A stretch of 64,000 nucleotides of DNA from positions 3,844,001-3,908,000 of the forward strand of contig WLWP01000001.1 in assembly GCA_012103505.1 (NCBI GenBank). Reading direction: 5' to 3'. Numbering within the stretch: the first letter of the stretch is position 1; each line of letters begins with the position of its first letter. Below are positions 46,680 to 55,628 of the stretch, piece after piece. The notes under the pieces are model-generated. The model had not been told where the DNA came from and ran no database searches. It saw only the letters and a program-made list of their open reading frames with translations. Source of the stretch: Pseudomonadales bacterium. GTDB taxonomy: Bacteria > Pseudomonadota > Gammaproteobacteria > Pseudomonadales > Azotimanducaceae. The translations under genes were made by a program, and so were the position numbers.

Positions 46680-48991
46680 CGGTATACAACGGTTTTATCC
46701 TACAGGCGACCTACCGGATTCAGAATGGTGTGCCGGTGGTCTATCTGTTTGGGCGCCTAGACAGTGGTGAAACGTTCACCTTGCGAGATACGCGCCAGAG
46801 GCCCCACTTCTATGTCGAAAAGGACAATGCAGAAGCAGTTGAAGGTGCCAGTGTAGAACCCTCGTCTAAAACGACTTTCGACGGCGACGCACTCGTTGAG
46901 GTAGAGGTGAAAGTGCCAAGCGATGCCCCTCGGGTGCGAGACAAGTTGCATGGGCGCGGATTGAAGACGTACGAGGCAGACGTACGGTTTGCCATGCGAT
47001 ATTTGATCGATCGTGACATCAAGAACGGCATTCAAATAATTGGCCACCGGTTACCAGGAACTAGCACGACATGGGTCTTCGAAAATCCGGAAGTAACCTC
47101 GGCAAAGGTCGATGCTAGTCCTCGGGTTCTGTCCTTTGATATAGAGACCACGCCGGATGCGAAAAACCTACTCGCAATTTCCTACTTTGGACTCGGTCAG
47201 GACGAGGTGGTTGTGGTCGACCCCACAGGAAGGGAGATGCCTGATCGTGCGATCAGTGTACCTACCGAAAAAGATGCCCTGCATCACTTCGCGACCCTAG
47301 TGCGAGAACTTGATGTCGACATCCTCACTGGGTGGAACGTTATCGATTTTGACCTTACGGTTCTATCCAACATCGCATCTAAGGTGCGCTACGACCTACA
47401 GCTGGGTCGGGATAACGGCAAAATGCGGATACGGCCAGCTGAGGGATATTTTGGCAGCGGTAGTGCGATGATTCCAGGGCGGGTTGTCCTAGATGGCATG
47501 GACCTTGTCCGCGGTGCTTTCGTGCGGGTAGATGACTACTCGTTGGATGGGGTAAGTCACGCGATTCTCGGGGAAGGTAAAACGCTTGGTCATAACGAAG
47601 ACGGGATGGATAAGGTCGCGCAAATATTGGATACCTATGCTAACGATCTGCCTAAATTTACTGAGTATGCTCGCACAGACGCACGCCTAGCGTTAGAGAT
47701 CGTCGAAAAGCTTGATTTGATCAAGCTCGCATTTGCTCGCGCATCTCTGACAGGGATGACGCCTGACAGGGTTGCCGCGAGTATTGCCTCTTTTGACTTT
47801 CTTTATCTCGCCGAGCTACACAAACGCCATGTCAGTGCCCCAAGCGTTGCCTCTCCGGGTGCCGGTCGAATAGCTCAAGGCGGTGGCGCTGTATTTGAGC
47901 CACAAGCGGGCGTGCACGAAAATGTTTGGGTTTGTGACTTTAAGAGTCTCTATCCCAGCATCATCAGAACTTTCAATATCGACCCGCTGGGCCATAGCAT
48001 GGCAAAACGCGAAGGAAAACCGGTGCAGACACAGGACGGGACGGCGTTTAGCACAGCCCCCGGCATCTTACCTAGCATCTTGGATGCCTTGTTCCCACAA
48101 CGAGCGCAAGCCAAGGCAAGGGGGGATGAAGTAGCCTCCCAAGCTATCAAGATTCTTATGAATTCGTTTTACGGTGTTCTCGGTACACCAGCGTGCCGCT
48201 TCTATAACCCAAACATCGCTAATGCGATTACAAGCCAAGGACGGCATCTACTGCATTGGAGCAGGGATTGGTTTGCTGCTCGAGGTTACAACGTATTGTA
48301 TGGAGATACTGATAGTGTATTCGTCTCGTCTGGCGCTCATGATACACAGGAAGCGGAATCAAGAATTGCAGGTTTAGTCGCCGACTTTAATCGGGAATTG
48401 ACGACCTATCTTGAAAACCAGTATGGCGTCCAGAGTCGGCTTGAACTCGAATACGAAAAACTCTACACCCGTCTCTTTCTCGCTAAGACCCGAGGTGGTG
48501 GTCAGGGTGCGAGGAAACGCTATGCAGGCGTTAGAGCCGGAGGTAAAGAGGTTGAATTTGTAGGCATGGAGGTAGTCCGACGTGATTGGACAGATCTTGC
48601 TAAAGAGGTGCAGAAGGCGCTCTTTACGCGTCTGTTCAATGGCGATGCTGTGGCGGACTATCTACGCGAGAAAGTGTCTGTGGTGAGGGCGGGTGGATGT
48701 GACGATCAGCTTATCTATCGTAAGGGACTGCGTAAGTCTGTCGATACCTATACGACGAACATACCACCCCACGTCCAGGCCGTTAAGAAGAGTTCATTGC
48801 CCCCGCCTAGAGTCGTTCGTTATGTTGTTACCGAACACGGACCAGAACTTGATGCTGAGCGAACTCATTCGCCGGATCGTGAGCATTATGTGCAAAAGCA
48901 AATTCGACCTGTGGCTGAACCAGTACTGGAAGCGTTGGGTTTGAACTTTGCGCAAGTAGTCGGTGATGACAAACAAATCTCACTCTTCTAA
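46676..48991 (+). CDS. polB: Family B DNA polymerase (Pol II)
   Basis: 771 residues, close to E. coli Pol II (783). 3'-5' exonuclease motifs: LSFDIETTPD, LTGWNVIDFDL and a YARTDARLALEI-type third motif. Polymerase motifs: A FKSLYPSIIRTFN, B KILMNSFYGVLGTPACRFYN (split across the line), C YGDTDSVFVS; KRYAG-type thumb motif seen as KRYAGVRAGG. The C-terminus ends in QISLF, a beta-clamp-binding peptide. It serves in damage-related synthesis. Overlaps the peptidase gene before and the DUF1295 gene after. Confidence 0.96.
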   Translation: MTVYNGFILQATYRIQNGVPVVYLFGRLDSGETFTLRDTRQRPHFYVEKDNAEAVEGASVEPSSKTTFDGDALVEVEVKVPSDAPRVRDKLHGRGLKTYEADVRFAMRYLIDRDIKNGIQIIGHRLPGTSTTWVFENPEVTSAKVDASPRVLSFDIETTPDAKNLLAISYFGLGQDEVVVVDPTGREMPDRAISVPTEKDALHHFATLVRELDVDILTGWNVIDFDLTVLSNIASKVRYDLQLGRDNGKMRIRPAEGYFGSGSAMIPGRVVLDGMDLVRGAFVRVDDYSLDGVSHAILGEGKTLGHNEDGMDKVAQILDTYANDLPKFTEYARTDARLALEIVEKLDLIKLAFARASLTGMTPDRVAASIASFDFLYLAELHKRHVSAPSVASPGAGRIAQGGGAVFEPQAGVHENVWVCDFKSLYPSIIRTFNIDPLGHSMAKREGKPVQTQDGTAFSTAPGILPSILDALFPQRAQAKARGDEVASQAIKILMNSFYGVLGTPACRFYNPNIANAITSQGRHLLHWSRDWFAARGYNVLYGDTDSVFVSSGAHDTQEAESRIAGLVADFNRELTTYLENQYGVQSRLELEYEKLYTRLFLAKTRGGGQGARKRYAGVRAGGKEVEFVGMEVVRRDWTDLAKEVQKALFTRLFNGDAVADYLREKVSVVRAGGCDDQLIYRKGLRKSVDTYTTNIPPHVQAVKKSSLPPPRVVRYVVTEHGPELDAERTHSPDREHYVQKQIRPVAEPVLEALGLNFAQVVGDDKQISLF

Positions 48992-49853
48992 CGCCAGCCG
49001 CACCAAGGATTTTGCTTGGGTGGCCCTTGCCTACCTTGTCGCATTTGGTGTTGCGTGGGTTGTTTTTACTCTCTCAGCAGGAGAGTCGACGCTGTGGCGG
49101 TTGGCATGTGCAGATATTGCAGCAACTTTGGTCATTTTTGTTTTCGCCCGCTTGTTTAGCAATTCAAGTTTCTATGATGCGTATTGGTCGGTCGCACCAC
49201 CTGTGCTCATCGGATATTGGCTAGCGTCACGAGGGATTGACCTGCGTTCGCTTCTGCTCTCGGTGCTTGTCCTTCTTTGGGCAGTACGCCTGACTCACAA
49301 TTGGGCCCGTGGCTGGAGGGGTCTCGGCCACCAAGATTGGCGGTATGTGGATTTGTCAGCAAAGACTGGCAGGTGGTACCCGCTGGTGGACCTTCTCGGT
49401 ATACAACTGCTGCCTACGATACTTGTGTTCATCGGCTGCCTGCCATTCTACATCATTGTTAACAACCCCAGCCCGATCTCATGGCCCGATGCGCTGTGGC
49501 TACTGGCTGGTAGTTCTGCCATTTGGTTGGAGTTCAGAGCTGACAACGTCTTGCGCACACATCGCCTTGATGAAAATAAAATCGGCCAGGTCCTTCGTGA
49601 AGATGTTTGGGGGTGGTGTCGACATCCGAACTATTTAGGAGAGCTTGTCTTTTGGTTTGCTCTTGCGCTCTGCGCGTTTGTGACCACCGGTCTTTGGTAT
49701 AGCTGGCTTGGCTTCGTTTGTATGGTGGGTCTATTCCTCGGCGTGAGTATTCCCATGATTGAAAAGCGCGAGCTCATTTCAAAGCCTGGCTATGGCCAGT
49801 ATGTGGATGAAGTTCCGATGCTGTTGCCGACGCGACTTAGGCCCCAAGCGTAG
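48966..49853 (+). CDS. DUF1295 membrane protein (steroid 5-alpha-reductase-like)
   Basis: 295 residues with about seven or eight transmembrane helices. The C-terminal block GWCRHPNYLGELVFWF and ALCAFVTTG, then PMIEKRELISKPGYGQY, is the signature of DUF1295, related to steroid 5-alpha reductases and isoprenylcysteine methyltransferases that use NADPH or SAM. The start overlaps the polB end by 26 bases; an in-frame GTG lies one codon upstream. Substrate unknown. Confidence 0.86.
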   Translation: MTNKSHSSNASRTKDFAWVALAYLVAFGVAWVVFTLSAGESTLWRLACADIAATLVIFVFARLFSNSSFYDAYWSVAPPVLIGYWLASRGIDLRSLLLSVLVLLWAVRLTHNWARGWRGLGHQDWRYVDLSAKTGRWYPLVDLLGIQLLPTILVFIGCLPFYIIVNNPSPISWPDALWLLAGSSAIWLEFRADNVLRTHRLDENKIGQVLREDVWGWCRHPNYLGELVFWFALALCAFVTTGLWYSWLGFVCMVGLFLGVSIPMIEKRELISKPGYGQYVDEVPMLLPTRLRPQA

Positions 49854-49867
49854 GGTCTGACGGGAGG

Positions 49868-50308
49868 TTAGTTGCCGGGATTGTCCATTCTATAGAGAGC
49901 GACGTCTTTGTGTCGCGCATCTAGGATGCGATGCTTCGTAGCCATATCGGTGATGAGAACAGCTCTGCGAGGGAAGAGTTTGTCCTCTACCTTAACTAAA
50001 ACGTTGGGATCACTTGCTACATTCTTTGGCCAGCGCTTGGTTTCACAGCGACCACAGGGAATGTATAAAACGCCGTCGTCGACAAAGGTAATGGTCGTGA
50101 CAGAGTGGGGAATGCCGTACCAGGTATTGGTTTGCACATAGACCTGTGCACCCGAAGCAAGCGTGGACCAGTCGACGTCCATAGGTTCTGTCAGAGTTCC
50201 AGCTAACCCCGTACCCGGTCGCTGTTCTACGGGATCGATAGGCACTAGTCGAAGTAATGCGTAAATCAAGATGATCAGGATGCCCAATCCGTAAGCAAGT
50301 TGTTTCAA
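49868..50308 (-). CDS. Membrane-anchored protein of unknown function
   Basis: 146 residues with one N-terminal helix (about 5-22, GLGILIILIYALLRLV) and a beta-rich domain: VYVQTNTWYGIPHSVTTITF, VLYIPCGRCETKRWPKNVAS, NVLVKVEDKLFPRRAVLITD. The strand pattern recalls a split beta-barrel (pyridoxamine-oxidase or deazaflavin type), but I cannot confirm this. It has a CxxC motif (CGRC). Converges with DUF1295. Confidence 0.7.
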   Translation of the reverse strand: MKQLAYGLGILIILIYALLRLVPIDPVEQRPGTGLAGTLTEPMDVDWSTLASGAQVYVQTNTWYGIPHSVTTITFVDDGVLYIPCGRCETKRWPKNVASDPNVLVKVEDKLFPRRAVLITDMATKHRILDARHKDVALYRMDNPGN

Positions 50309-50338
50309 TGTGGTTCCCTTGGTTTTCGCAATAACGTG

Positions 50339-51193
50339 TTAAGCGTCTTTTTTTACAGTCTCTCTTTTTGGGCGAACGCGCAACAACCCTTCTTGAGCAA
50401 CGCTCACGATTAGTCGTCCCGTTTGGTCATACATGCGTCCTAAGGCCAGACCCCGGGCATTACTCGCTGCGGGACTGGTCATGTCATATAGTAGCCAGTC
50501 GTCGAATCGCGGTGCGCGATGAAACCACATCACGTGATCCAGGCTTGCGCCAGCGTGGTCACCAAGGCTTGCATGTGGCCGCCAAGCTGTGTCGAGCAGC
50601 GTGCGGTCGCTTGCGTAAACCACGAGGGCGATGTGTAGGTGTGGGTCGTCCGGAATTTCACCATTTGCTTTCAACCACACGCGCTGTTCAGGTGGTAGAT
50701 CTTTGTCGGCAGTAATTTCAGTGGCCATACGTACGTCAATCGGCATTTTGCTTGGATCACGACCTCGCAGTTCGTCTCTGTTTGGGCAAGCTTCAGGGCT
50801 GACAACTTCGGGTGCTGCAATAGCGTGCTCAGGACCATCCTCTGGCGCTTGGAAACTCGCTTGGAGTTGAAAAATGGTCTCCCCGTTTTGCTCAGCGTAT
50901 ACCGAACGCACTTGGAAGTTTTTTCCTTCCTTGGTGCGTAAAACGCGAAAAGTGATGTCAAGTTCAGCCCGCCCTGGTCGCAAAAAATAGGCGTGTAGTG
51001 AATGGAGAGTCGTTGGCGGAGCAACCGTGCGCAGTGCAGCAACCGTGGCTTGCGCAGCGACAAGACCGCCGAACAGGCGTGCATCACTTGTGACGCCACC
51101 TTCGCCGGAGCCACCGACAAAAGTATCATTTTCACTGGGCCTTAGATCCAGTCTCTTTTGTAAACGTTCAAGAAGAGTCATTACCTGTCGCAC
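50339..51193 (-). CDS. tesB: Acyl-CoA thioesterase II (TesB)
   Basis: 284 residues, double-hotdog fold. Motifs: ARLFGGLVAAQATVAALRTV, SLHAYFLRPGRAELDI, FQLQASFQAPEDG, and the catalytic-region ASLDHVMWFHRAPRFDDWLLYD. It hydrolyses acyl-CoA to free acid and CoA. A second TesB homologue is encoded near 61600; the two share motifs but are clearly separate genes. arfB lies just upstream on the same strand with no gap. Confidence 0.94.
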   Translation of the reverse strand: MRQVMTLLERLQKRLDLRPSENDTFVGGSGEGGVTSDARLFGGLVAAQATVAALRTVAPPTTLHSLHAYFLRPGRAELDITFRVLRTKEGKNFQVRSVYAEQNGETIFQLQASFQAPEDGPEHAIAAPEVVSPEACPNRDELRGRDPSKMPIDVRMATEITADKDLPPEQRVWLKANGEIPDDPHLHIALVVYASDRTLLDTAWRPHASLGDHAGASLDHVMWFHRAPRFDDWLLYDMTSPAASNARGLALGRMYDQTGRLIVSVAQEGLLRVRPKRETVKKDA

Positions 51194-51640
51194 CTATTCG
51201 AAACCTGGTTTCTGCCGATTTACTTTCACTTGACCACGCTTTTTCTTCGACTGCAGACGTCTCTTTTTGGCTGACTGAGTCGGACGCGTGGCAACACGGC
51301 GTTTTGGTTGGATCATGGCTTGGTCAATGACAGCCTGCGCGCGCTCTATCGCGGCCTTGCGATTCTTTAGTTGAGAACGAAATTGATCAGCTTGAATGAC
51401 TAGCGCTCCGTCACGATTTATCCGATTTCGGTTGGCTTCGCGCAAGCGATGCAGCGCCCCTGGCGGCAATCCTAACTTCTGTAGGTAGACCTTGAGTTCA
51501 ACCGCGGTCGATGCTTTGTTGACGTGTTGTCCGCCAGGACCAGATGCGTGGACAAAACGAGTCTCACAAGCGTCGTCCGGTATTTGGAAAACCACTCGAA
51601 TGTCCTTAAGCGTACAAGGTGATGGGTTGCCAATCCCCAT
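51194..51640 (-). CDS. arfB: Alternative ribosome-rescue factor ArfB (YaeJ-type peptidyl-tRNA hydrolase)
   Basis: 148 residues or fewer. The catalytic GGQ loop is SGPGGQHVNKASTAVEL, and the C-terminal tail is very basic (AKKRRLQSKKKRGQVKVNR), as needed to enter the empty mRNA channel of stalled ribosomes. The family N-terminus corresponds to VVFQIPDDACE, so a GTG at 51595 with AAGGA upstream is a good alternative start; the ATG at 51640 overlaps the metallophosphoesterase end by 35 bases. Confidence 0.9.
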   Translation of the reverse strand: MGIGNPSPCTLKDIRVVFQIPDDACETRFVHASGPGGQHVNKASTAVELKVYLQKLGLPPGALHRLREANRNRINRDGALVIQADQFRSQLKNRKAAIERAQAVIDQAMIQPKRRVATRPTQSAKKRRLQSKKKRGQVKVNRQKPGFE

Positions 51641-52313
51641 CGAAATCTAGGGTGTTGGCAAATATCCGGCCTGGCGGATTACCCAAATGCAGGCTGCGTA
51701 CCTGGCGTAACTCAGGATAGAACTCGAAGCCTGCCAGAGTCTGGTTTGCGCAGTCGAGGATACTAAAACCGGGCCGATGATCTCCTTTCAGCGTTCCCGC
51801 GTTGAACAGCGTGAGCTCATGGAAGTTGATCATCGTTCGATAGTGAACATGACCGTTGATCATATAAGTAAACTCGCCGCTCGCGATAATTTCGTCGAGC
51901 TTGGCACTGCGCTCGATGGGCATTCTTGCGGTGCCGGGCCAGATTTTTTGTAAATCGTTGTTGGCGACTCCATGACAGAGTAAGAGTTGTCCCTGGGTAG
52001 TTTGTAGTCTTATTTGGGTCGGCAGGTCGGTGAGGAAGTTAAGGCTGAAATCATCCAGATCGGATGAAAGGTGTGCGTTCGGAACGTGTCGAGCCTTACC
52101 TTCCATTAACCAGCGGTCGTGATTACCCCGCACCGTTTGCACAGCGTGCGCTGCGAGCATCGCGCAGCAGCGGGAAACACTACCTTCGCCGTCGACTATA
52201 TCACCAGTGCACACGATCGCATCGACGTTCGCGTTCTGCAGGTGGTCGAGTGCAAGTTCTAGATGTGCATGTTCTGCATGCACATCTCCGATGATGCCAA
52301 GGCGAGAAATCAT
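51606..52313 (-). CDS. Metallophosphoesterase (calcineurin-like)
   Basis: 235 residues. Metal-binding motifs in order: GDVHAEHAHL (DxH), CTGDIVDGEG (GDxxD), VRGNHDRW (GNHD), LLCHGVANND (H) and MINGHVHYRT (GHxH). It hydrolyses phosphoesters; substrate unknown, though stand-alone enzymes of this type act on nucleotides or as phosphodiesterases. The start is the ATG at 52313; an open frame continues upstream but lies inside the divergent dehydrogenase. An 11-bp inverted repeat sits in its first codons. Confidence 0.88.
   Translation of the reverse strand: MISRLGIIGDVHAEHAHLELALDHLQNANVDAIVCTGDIVDGEGSVSRCCAMLAAHAVQTVRGNHDRWLMEGKARHVPNAHLSSDLDDFSLNFLTDLPTQIRLQTTQGQLLLCHGVANNDLQKIWPGTARMPIERSAKLDEIIASGEFTYMINGHVHYRTMINFHELTLFNAGTLKGDHRPGFSILDCANQTLAGFEFYPELRQVRSLHLGNPPGRIFANTLDFDGDWQPITLYA
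52261..52287. repeat. Perfect 11-bp inverted repeat in the start of the metallophosphoesterase gene
   Basis: AGATGTGCATG and CATGCACATCT separated by 5 bases, 26 bases after the start codon. It encodes part of the DxH metal-binding motif. In mRNA it would form a strong hairpin within the first 20 codons. Confidence 0.85.
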
Positions 52314-52404
52314 AGGCGCGAGACGATAGGGCGGTTTGCGTCGAAGTGCAATTGCGAGGTATTTTTGGTGCAAAGGTTCGCGAAGAAACAAATTGGGAGA
52401 CGAC

Positions 52405-53595
52405 ATGGCGGAGTTAGATGATTTTCGTGCAGAGACAAGAGCTTGGTTGGCGGAGAACTGCCCTCCAGGCGCAAGAGGTCCAGGGCCGGTGTCAAACGGC
52501 AGCACAAAAATCAAGATTACAGATCCGGATACGTTGCTCTGGCTAGAGCGTATGGTCGAGAAGGGTTGGACGGTGCCAAACTGGCCGGCTGAGTACGGTG
52601 GCGGTGGCCTTTCCAACGACGAATACATGGTATTGCTAGAAGAGATGGTCGCTGTCAATGCGCGACCGGCGCTTTCTAGTTTCGGCACGTCCATGATCGG
52701 ACCGACCCTGCTTGAGTTCGGTACGCCAGATCAAAAAGCCCGACATCTCCCTAAAATTGCACGAGCGGAACACGAGTGGTGCCAAGGGTATAGCGAGCCA
52801 GGGTCAGGCAGTGATCTGGCTAGTTTGTCTACCCGCGCGGTGGACAATGGCGACCATTACCTGATTAACGGCCAAAAAATCTGGACATCAGGGGCACATA
52901 ACGCCGATTGGATGTTCTGTTTGGTGCGTACAGATCCGGATGTGCCAAAGCACGACGGGATAAGTTTTGTTCTCCTGCCCATGGAGCAACCAGGCGTTGA
53001 GGTTCGACCGATCCGGATGATTTCTGGTGAGTCGCCTTTTAACGAGACATTTTTTACGGATGCCGTTGCGCAAAAGGCTGATCTTGTCGGCGAACAAAAC
53101 AAAGGTTGGACCGTTGGTAAGCGCCTTTTACAACACGAACGATCGGGCATGGAAAGTTTGGTCAGCGGCGGCGCCAAGGGTGGGGAAATGACCTTGGTTG
53201 GCGAGGCAAAGCAATCTTTGGGCGAAGCGAATGGGGCGATTGCCGATCCGGCTTGGCGTGCGCAGATATTGAAGTACGAAATGGACAATGGCGCATTCCG
53301 CCTGGCACAACGCCGGGCTGTCGAAGAATCCGAAGGTGGAACGCCGGGTCCGGTAACGTCTATTTTCAAAGTATGCGGCACGGAGCTCCAGCAGACTTAC
53401 TACGACATGAAGCTGCAGTTGCGTGGCATACGCGGTTATCCAGATACGATCACGGATACCGAAGATTTCTATGCAGCTGATGAGCTCGAGACCACTAAGA
53501 ATTGGTTGTTTTATAGAGCCGCCTCTATCTACAGCGGCAGTAATGAAGTGCAGCGAAATATCATTGCTAAACGAGTGCTGGGTTTGCCTGATTAA
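52405..53595 (+). CDS. Acyl-CoA dehydrogenase
   Basis: 396 residues from the ATG at 52405, which follows GGGAGA; an upstream in-frame start is within the divergent promoter region. N-terminus MAELDDFRAETRAWLAENCP; WCQGYSEPGSGSDLASLSTR, INGQKIWTSGAHNADWMFC; C-terminal YSGSNEVQRNIIAKRVLGLPD. Similar motif by motif to the larger dehydrogenase at 43538-44728, suggesting paralogues acting on related substrates. It appears as a single gene, with FMN-glutamate synthase 63 bases downstream. Confidence 0.93.
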   Translation: MAELDDFRAETRAWLAENCPPGARGPGPVSNGSTKIKITDPDTLLWLERMVEKGWTVPNWPAEYGGGGLSNDEYMVLLEEMVAVNARPALSSFGTSMIGPTLLEFGTPDQKARHLPKIARAEHEWCQGYSEPGSGSDLASLSTRAVDNGDHYLINGQKIWTSGAHNADWMFCLVRTDPDVPKHDGISFVLLPMEQPGVEVRPIRMISGESPFNETFFTDAVAQKADLVGEQNKGWTVGKRLLQHERSGMESLVSGGAKGGEMTLVGEAKQSLGEANGAIADPAWRAQILKYEMDNGAFRLAQRRAVEESEGGTPGPVTSIFKVCGTELQQTYYDMKLQLRGIRGYPDTITDTEDFYAADELETTKNWLFYRAASIYSGSNEVQRNIIAKRVLGLPD

Positions 53596-53658
53596 AGTAC
53601 GGGGAACCAATTCGACTTTGTTTCGTCCAACAATCCACAAGTAATCAGGACGAGCTAA

Positions 53659-55149
53659 ATGGAAATGTCTTTCACACTGGCTGTGTTTACCTTCATGGCA
53701 CAGGTGTTGCTGTGGTTGTTGGGGATCGGGATTTTGGTCGTCGCGGTGCTCTATGTCATTGATCGAACGCAGACAGAGCACACGGTTCGGCGTAACTACC
53801 CTGTCATAGGGCGGTTTCGATATTTGTTTGAACACCTGGGCGAGTTTTTCCGTCAGTACTTTTTTGCGATGGACCGCGAAGAAATGCCCTTTAACCGTGC
53901 CGAGCGGAGTTGGGTTTATCAGGCTGCAAAAAATGTCGACACGACCGTAGCGTTTGGCTCGACGCGCGACCTGCGTCCTGTGGGTACTGCGATGTTCGTT
54001 AACTGCCCCTATCCGACGCTCGAAGAAGACAGTGTCGGTACCAGTGATGTCACCATCGGTCCCTTTTGTGAGAAGCCTTACACAACTGATTCAGTTTTCC
54101 ATATCTCCGGGATGAGCTATGGAGCGATATCAAAACCGGCAGTACTAGCGCTGTCTCGTGGCGCTAAGAAGGCAGGTATTTGGATGAACACTGGTGAAGG
54201 GGCGCTGTCACCCTGGCACCTCGAAGGTGGCGCGGACATCGTCCATCAAATTGGTACGGCTAAGTATGGTGTACGGGATGGGTCAGGACAGATGAGCGAT
54301 GATCGCTTGCGCGAGGTCGCTGCCCACGAACAAGTCCGTATGTTTGAGATCAAGCTGAGTCAGGGTGCCAAACCGGGTAAGGGTGGCATCCTTCCAGGTG
54401 AGAAAGTGACTGAGGAGATCGCAAAAATTCGTGCTATTAATGTTGGCGAGGATTCTATAAGTCCGAATCGACATCCAGAGGTAGATTCAGCAGATGACCT
54501 TCTCGATATCATCGCTCGAGTGCGCTCAGTTACCGGCAAGCCTACTGGTTTTAAAGCGGTTATTGGCGCCTATAGCTGGGTTGAGGAGCTGTGCGAGAAA
54601 ATCCTTGAACGAGGTATTGAACACGCCCCCGACTTCATCACGATCGATTCTGCAGACGGTGGTACAGGCGCGGCGCCAGCCAGCCTGATTGACTACATGG
54701 GACTGCCCCTCAAAGAGAGCCTTCCGCTAGTTATAGATATCCTCAAAAAATATGAACTCAAAGACAGAATCAAAGTGGTTGCTAGCGGCAAACTCATAAC
54801 CCCGGGACAAGTTGCGTGGGCGTTGTGCGTCGGTGCTGACTTTGCAGTGACTGCCCGCGGCTTTATGTTTTCGTTGGGGTGCATTCAAGCGCTGCAATGT
54901 AATCAAAACACCTGTCCTACCGGGATCACGACCCACGACAAGAAGTTGCAACGTGGTCTCGACATCACCGACAAAGCCGAACGCGTCTATCAGTATGCTA
55001 AAACTGTGCGCAAGGAAGTGGGCACGATCGCTCACTCCTGCGGGGTTCCGGAGCCTCGCCGGTTGCAACGCTTCCATTGCAGAATTGTCCAAGCTGACGG
55101 GTCCTCAAAACCAGTGGATGTGCTCTATCCAGATGTGCGCTCTGCCTAA
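53659..55149 (+). CDS. FMN-binding glutamate-synthase-like protein, membrane-anchored
   Basis: 496 residues. One N-terminal helix (about 7-35), then the FMN/iron-sulfur barrel of the glutamate synthase large subunit: SGMSYGAISKPAVLALSRGA, GEGALSPWHL, GAKPGKGGILPGEKV, SADGGTGAAPASLIDYMGLP, and the cysteine cluster LGCIQALQCNQNTCPTGI. It lacks the N-terminal glutaminase domain, so it is not a full GltB. Stand-alone GltS-like proteins are widespread; electron acceptor and substrate are unknown. The stop touches the next start. Confidence 0.9.
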   Translation: MEMSFTLAVFTFMAQVLLWLLGIGILVVAVLYVIDRTQTEHTVRRNYPVIGRFRYLFEHLGEFFRQYFFAMDREEMPFNRAERSWVYQAAKNVDTTVAFGSTRDLRPVGTAMFVNCPYPTLEEDSVGTSDVTIGPFCEKPYTTDSVFHISGMSYGAISKPAVLALSRGAKKAGIWMNTGEGALSPWHLEGGADIVHQIGTAKYGVRDGSGQMSDDRLREVAAHEQVRMFEIKLSQGAKPGKGGILPGEKVTEEIAKIRAINVGEDSISPNRHPEVDSADDLLDIIARVRSVTGKPTGFKAVIGAYSWVEELCEKILERGIEHAPDFITIDSADGGTGAAPASLIDYMGLPLKESLPLVIDILKKYELKDRIKVVASGKLITPGQVAWALCVGADFAVTARGFMFSLGCIQALQCNQNTCPTGITTHDKKLQRGLDITDKAERVYQYAKTVRKEVGTIAHSCGVPEPRRLQRFHCRIVQADGSSKPVDVLYPDVRSA

Positions 55150-55560
55150 GTGACCGACGAAGAAGTCAGGAAGTACTTTTTATCCTTGCCTGAGGCTTGG
55201 CAGGACTTTCCGTTTGGACCGGATGTGTGCGTGTTCAAAGTTAGAACCAAAATGTTCGGCACGCTCGGCTGGGAAGATGGTTTGGCGCGAATCAATTTAA
55301 AGTGCGAACCCGCACAGGCCGAAATGCTGAGGGAGATTTTCCCATCGGTGTTGCCCGGTTATCACATGAACAAAATCCACTGGAACACAGTGCTTCTCGA
55401 CGACAGCGTGCCGAGGGGCGAGATTGAGAGAATGATCGATCATTCTTTTGGCTTGGTTGTGAAGAAGATGGCTAAAGCAGAACGTCTTGTCCTTGAAGTC
55501 ACCTATGGCAAAGAAACGTTGTATCGTGGCTTGGCGATGATGTCCGGAAAAGCTACCTAG
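55150..55560 (+). CDS. MmcQ/YjbR family protein
   Basis: 136 residues, start GTG at 55150 one base after the previous stop. SLPEAWQDFPFGPDVCVFKVRTKMF, GWEDGLARINLKCEPAQAEML, PGYHMNKIHWNTVLL and MIDHSFGLVVKKM match the MmcQ/YjbR family, a CyaY-like fold with proposed DNA binding. No direct role known. Coupled to the glutamate-synthase-like gene. Confidence 0.87.
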   Translation: MTDEEVRKYFLSLPEAWQDFPFGPDVCVFKVRTKMFGTLGWEDGLARINLKCEPAQAEMLREIFPSVLPGYHMNKIHWNTVLLDDSVPRGEIERMIDHSFGLVVKKMAKAERLVLEVTYGKETLYRGLAMMSGKAT

Positions 55561-55579
55561 AACCGTTCTAGTAGTGCGA

Positions 55580-55600
55580 CGGATAAAACAGATAAAACAG
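55580..55600 (+). repeat. Short direct repeat in the MAPEG gene leader
   Basis: Two tandem GATAAAACA units (9-base period) 28-46 bases before the MAPEG start. Similar short direct repeats occur before tag, coxB and cytochrome c4. Confidence 0.6.
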
Positions 55601-55628
55601 AAACGTATACAAATAGAGGGGAACTCTG

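Noticed and set aside
52314..52694. N-terminal extension of the metallophosphoesterase
   Set aside because: It lies antisense within the acyl-CoA dehydrogenase; the family N-terminus begins at the ATG at 52313.
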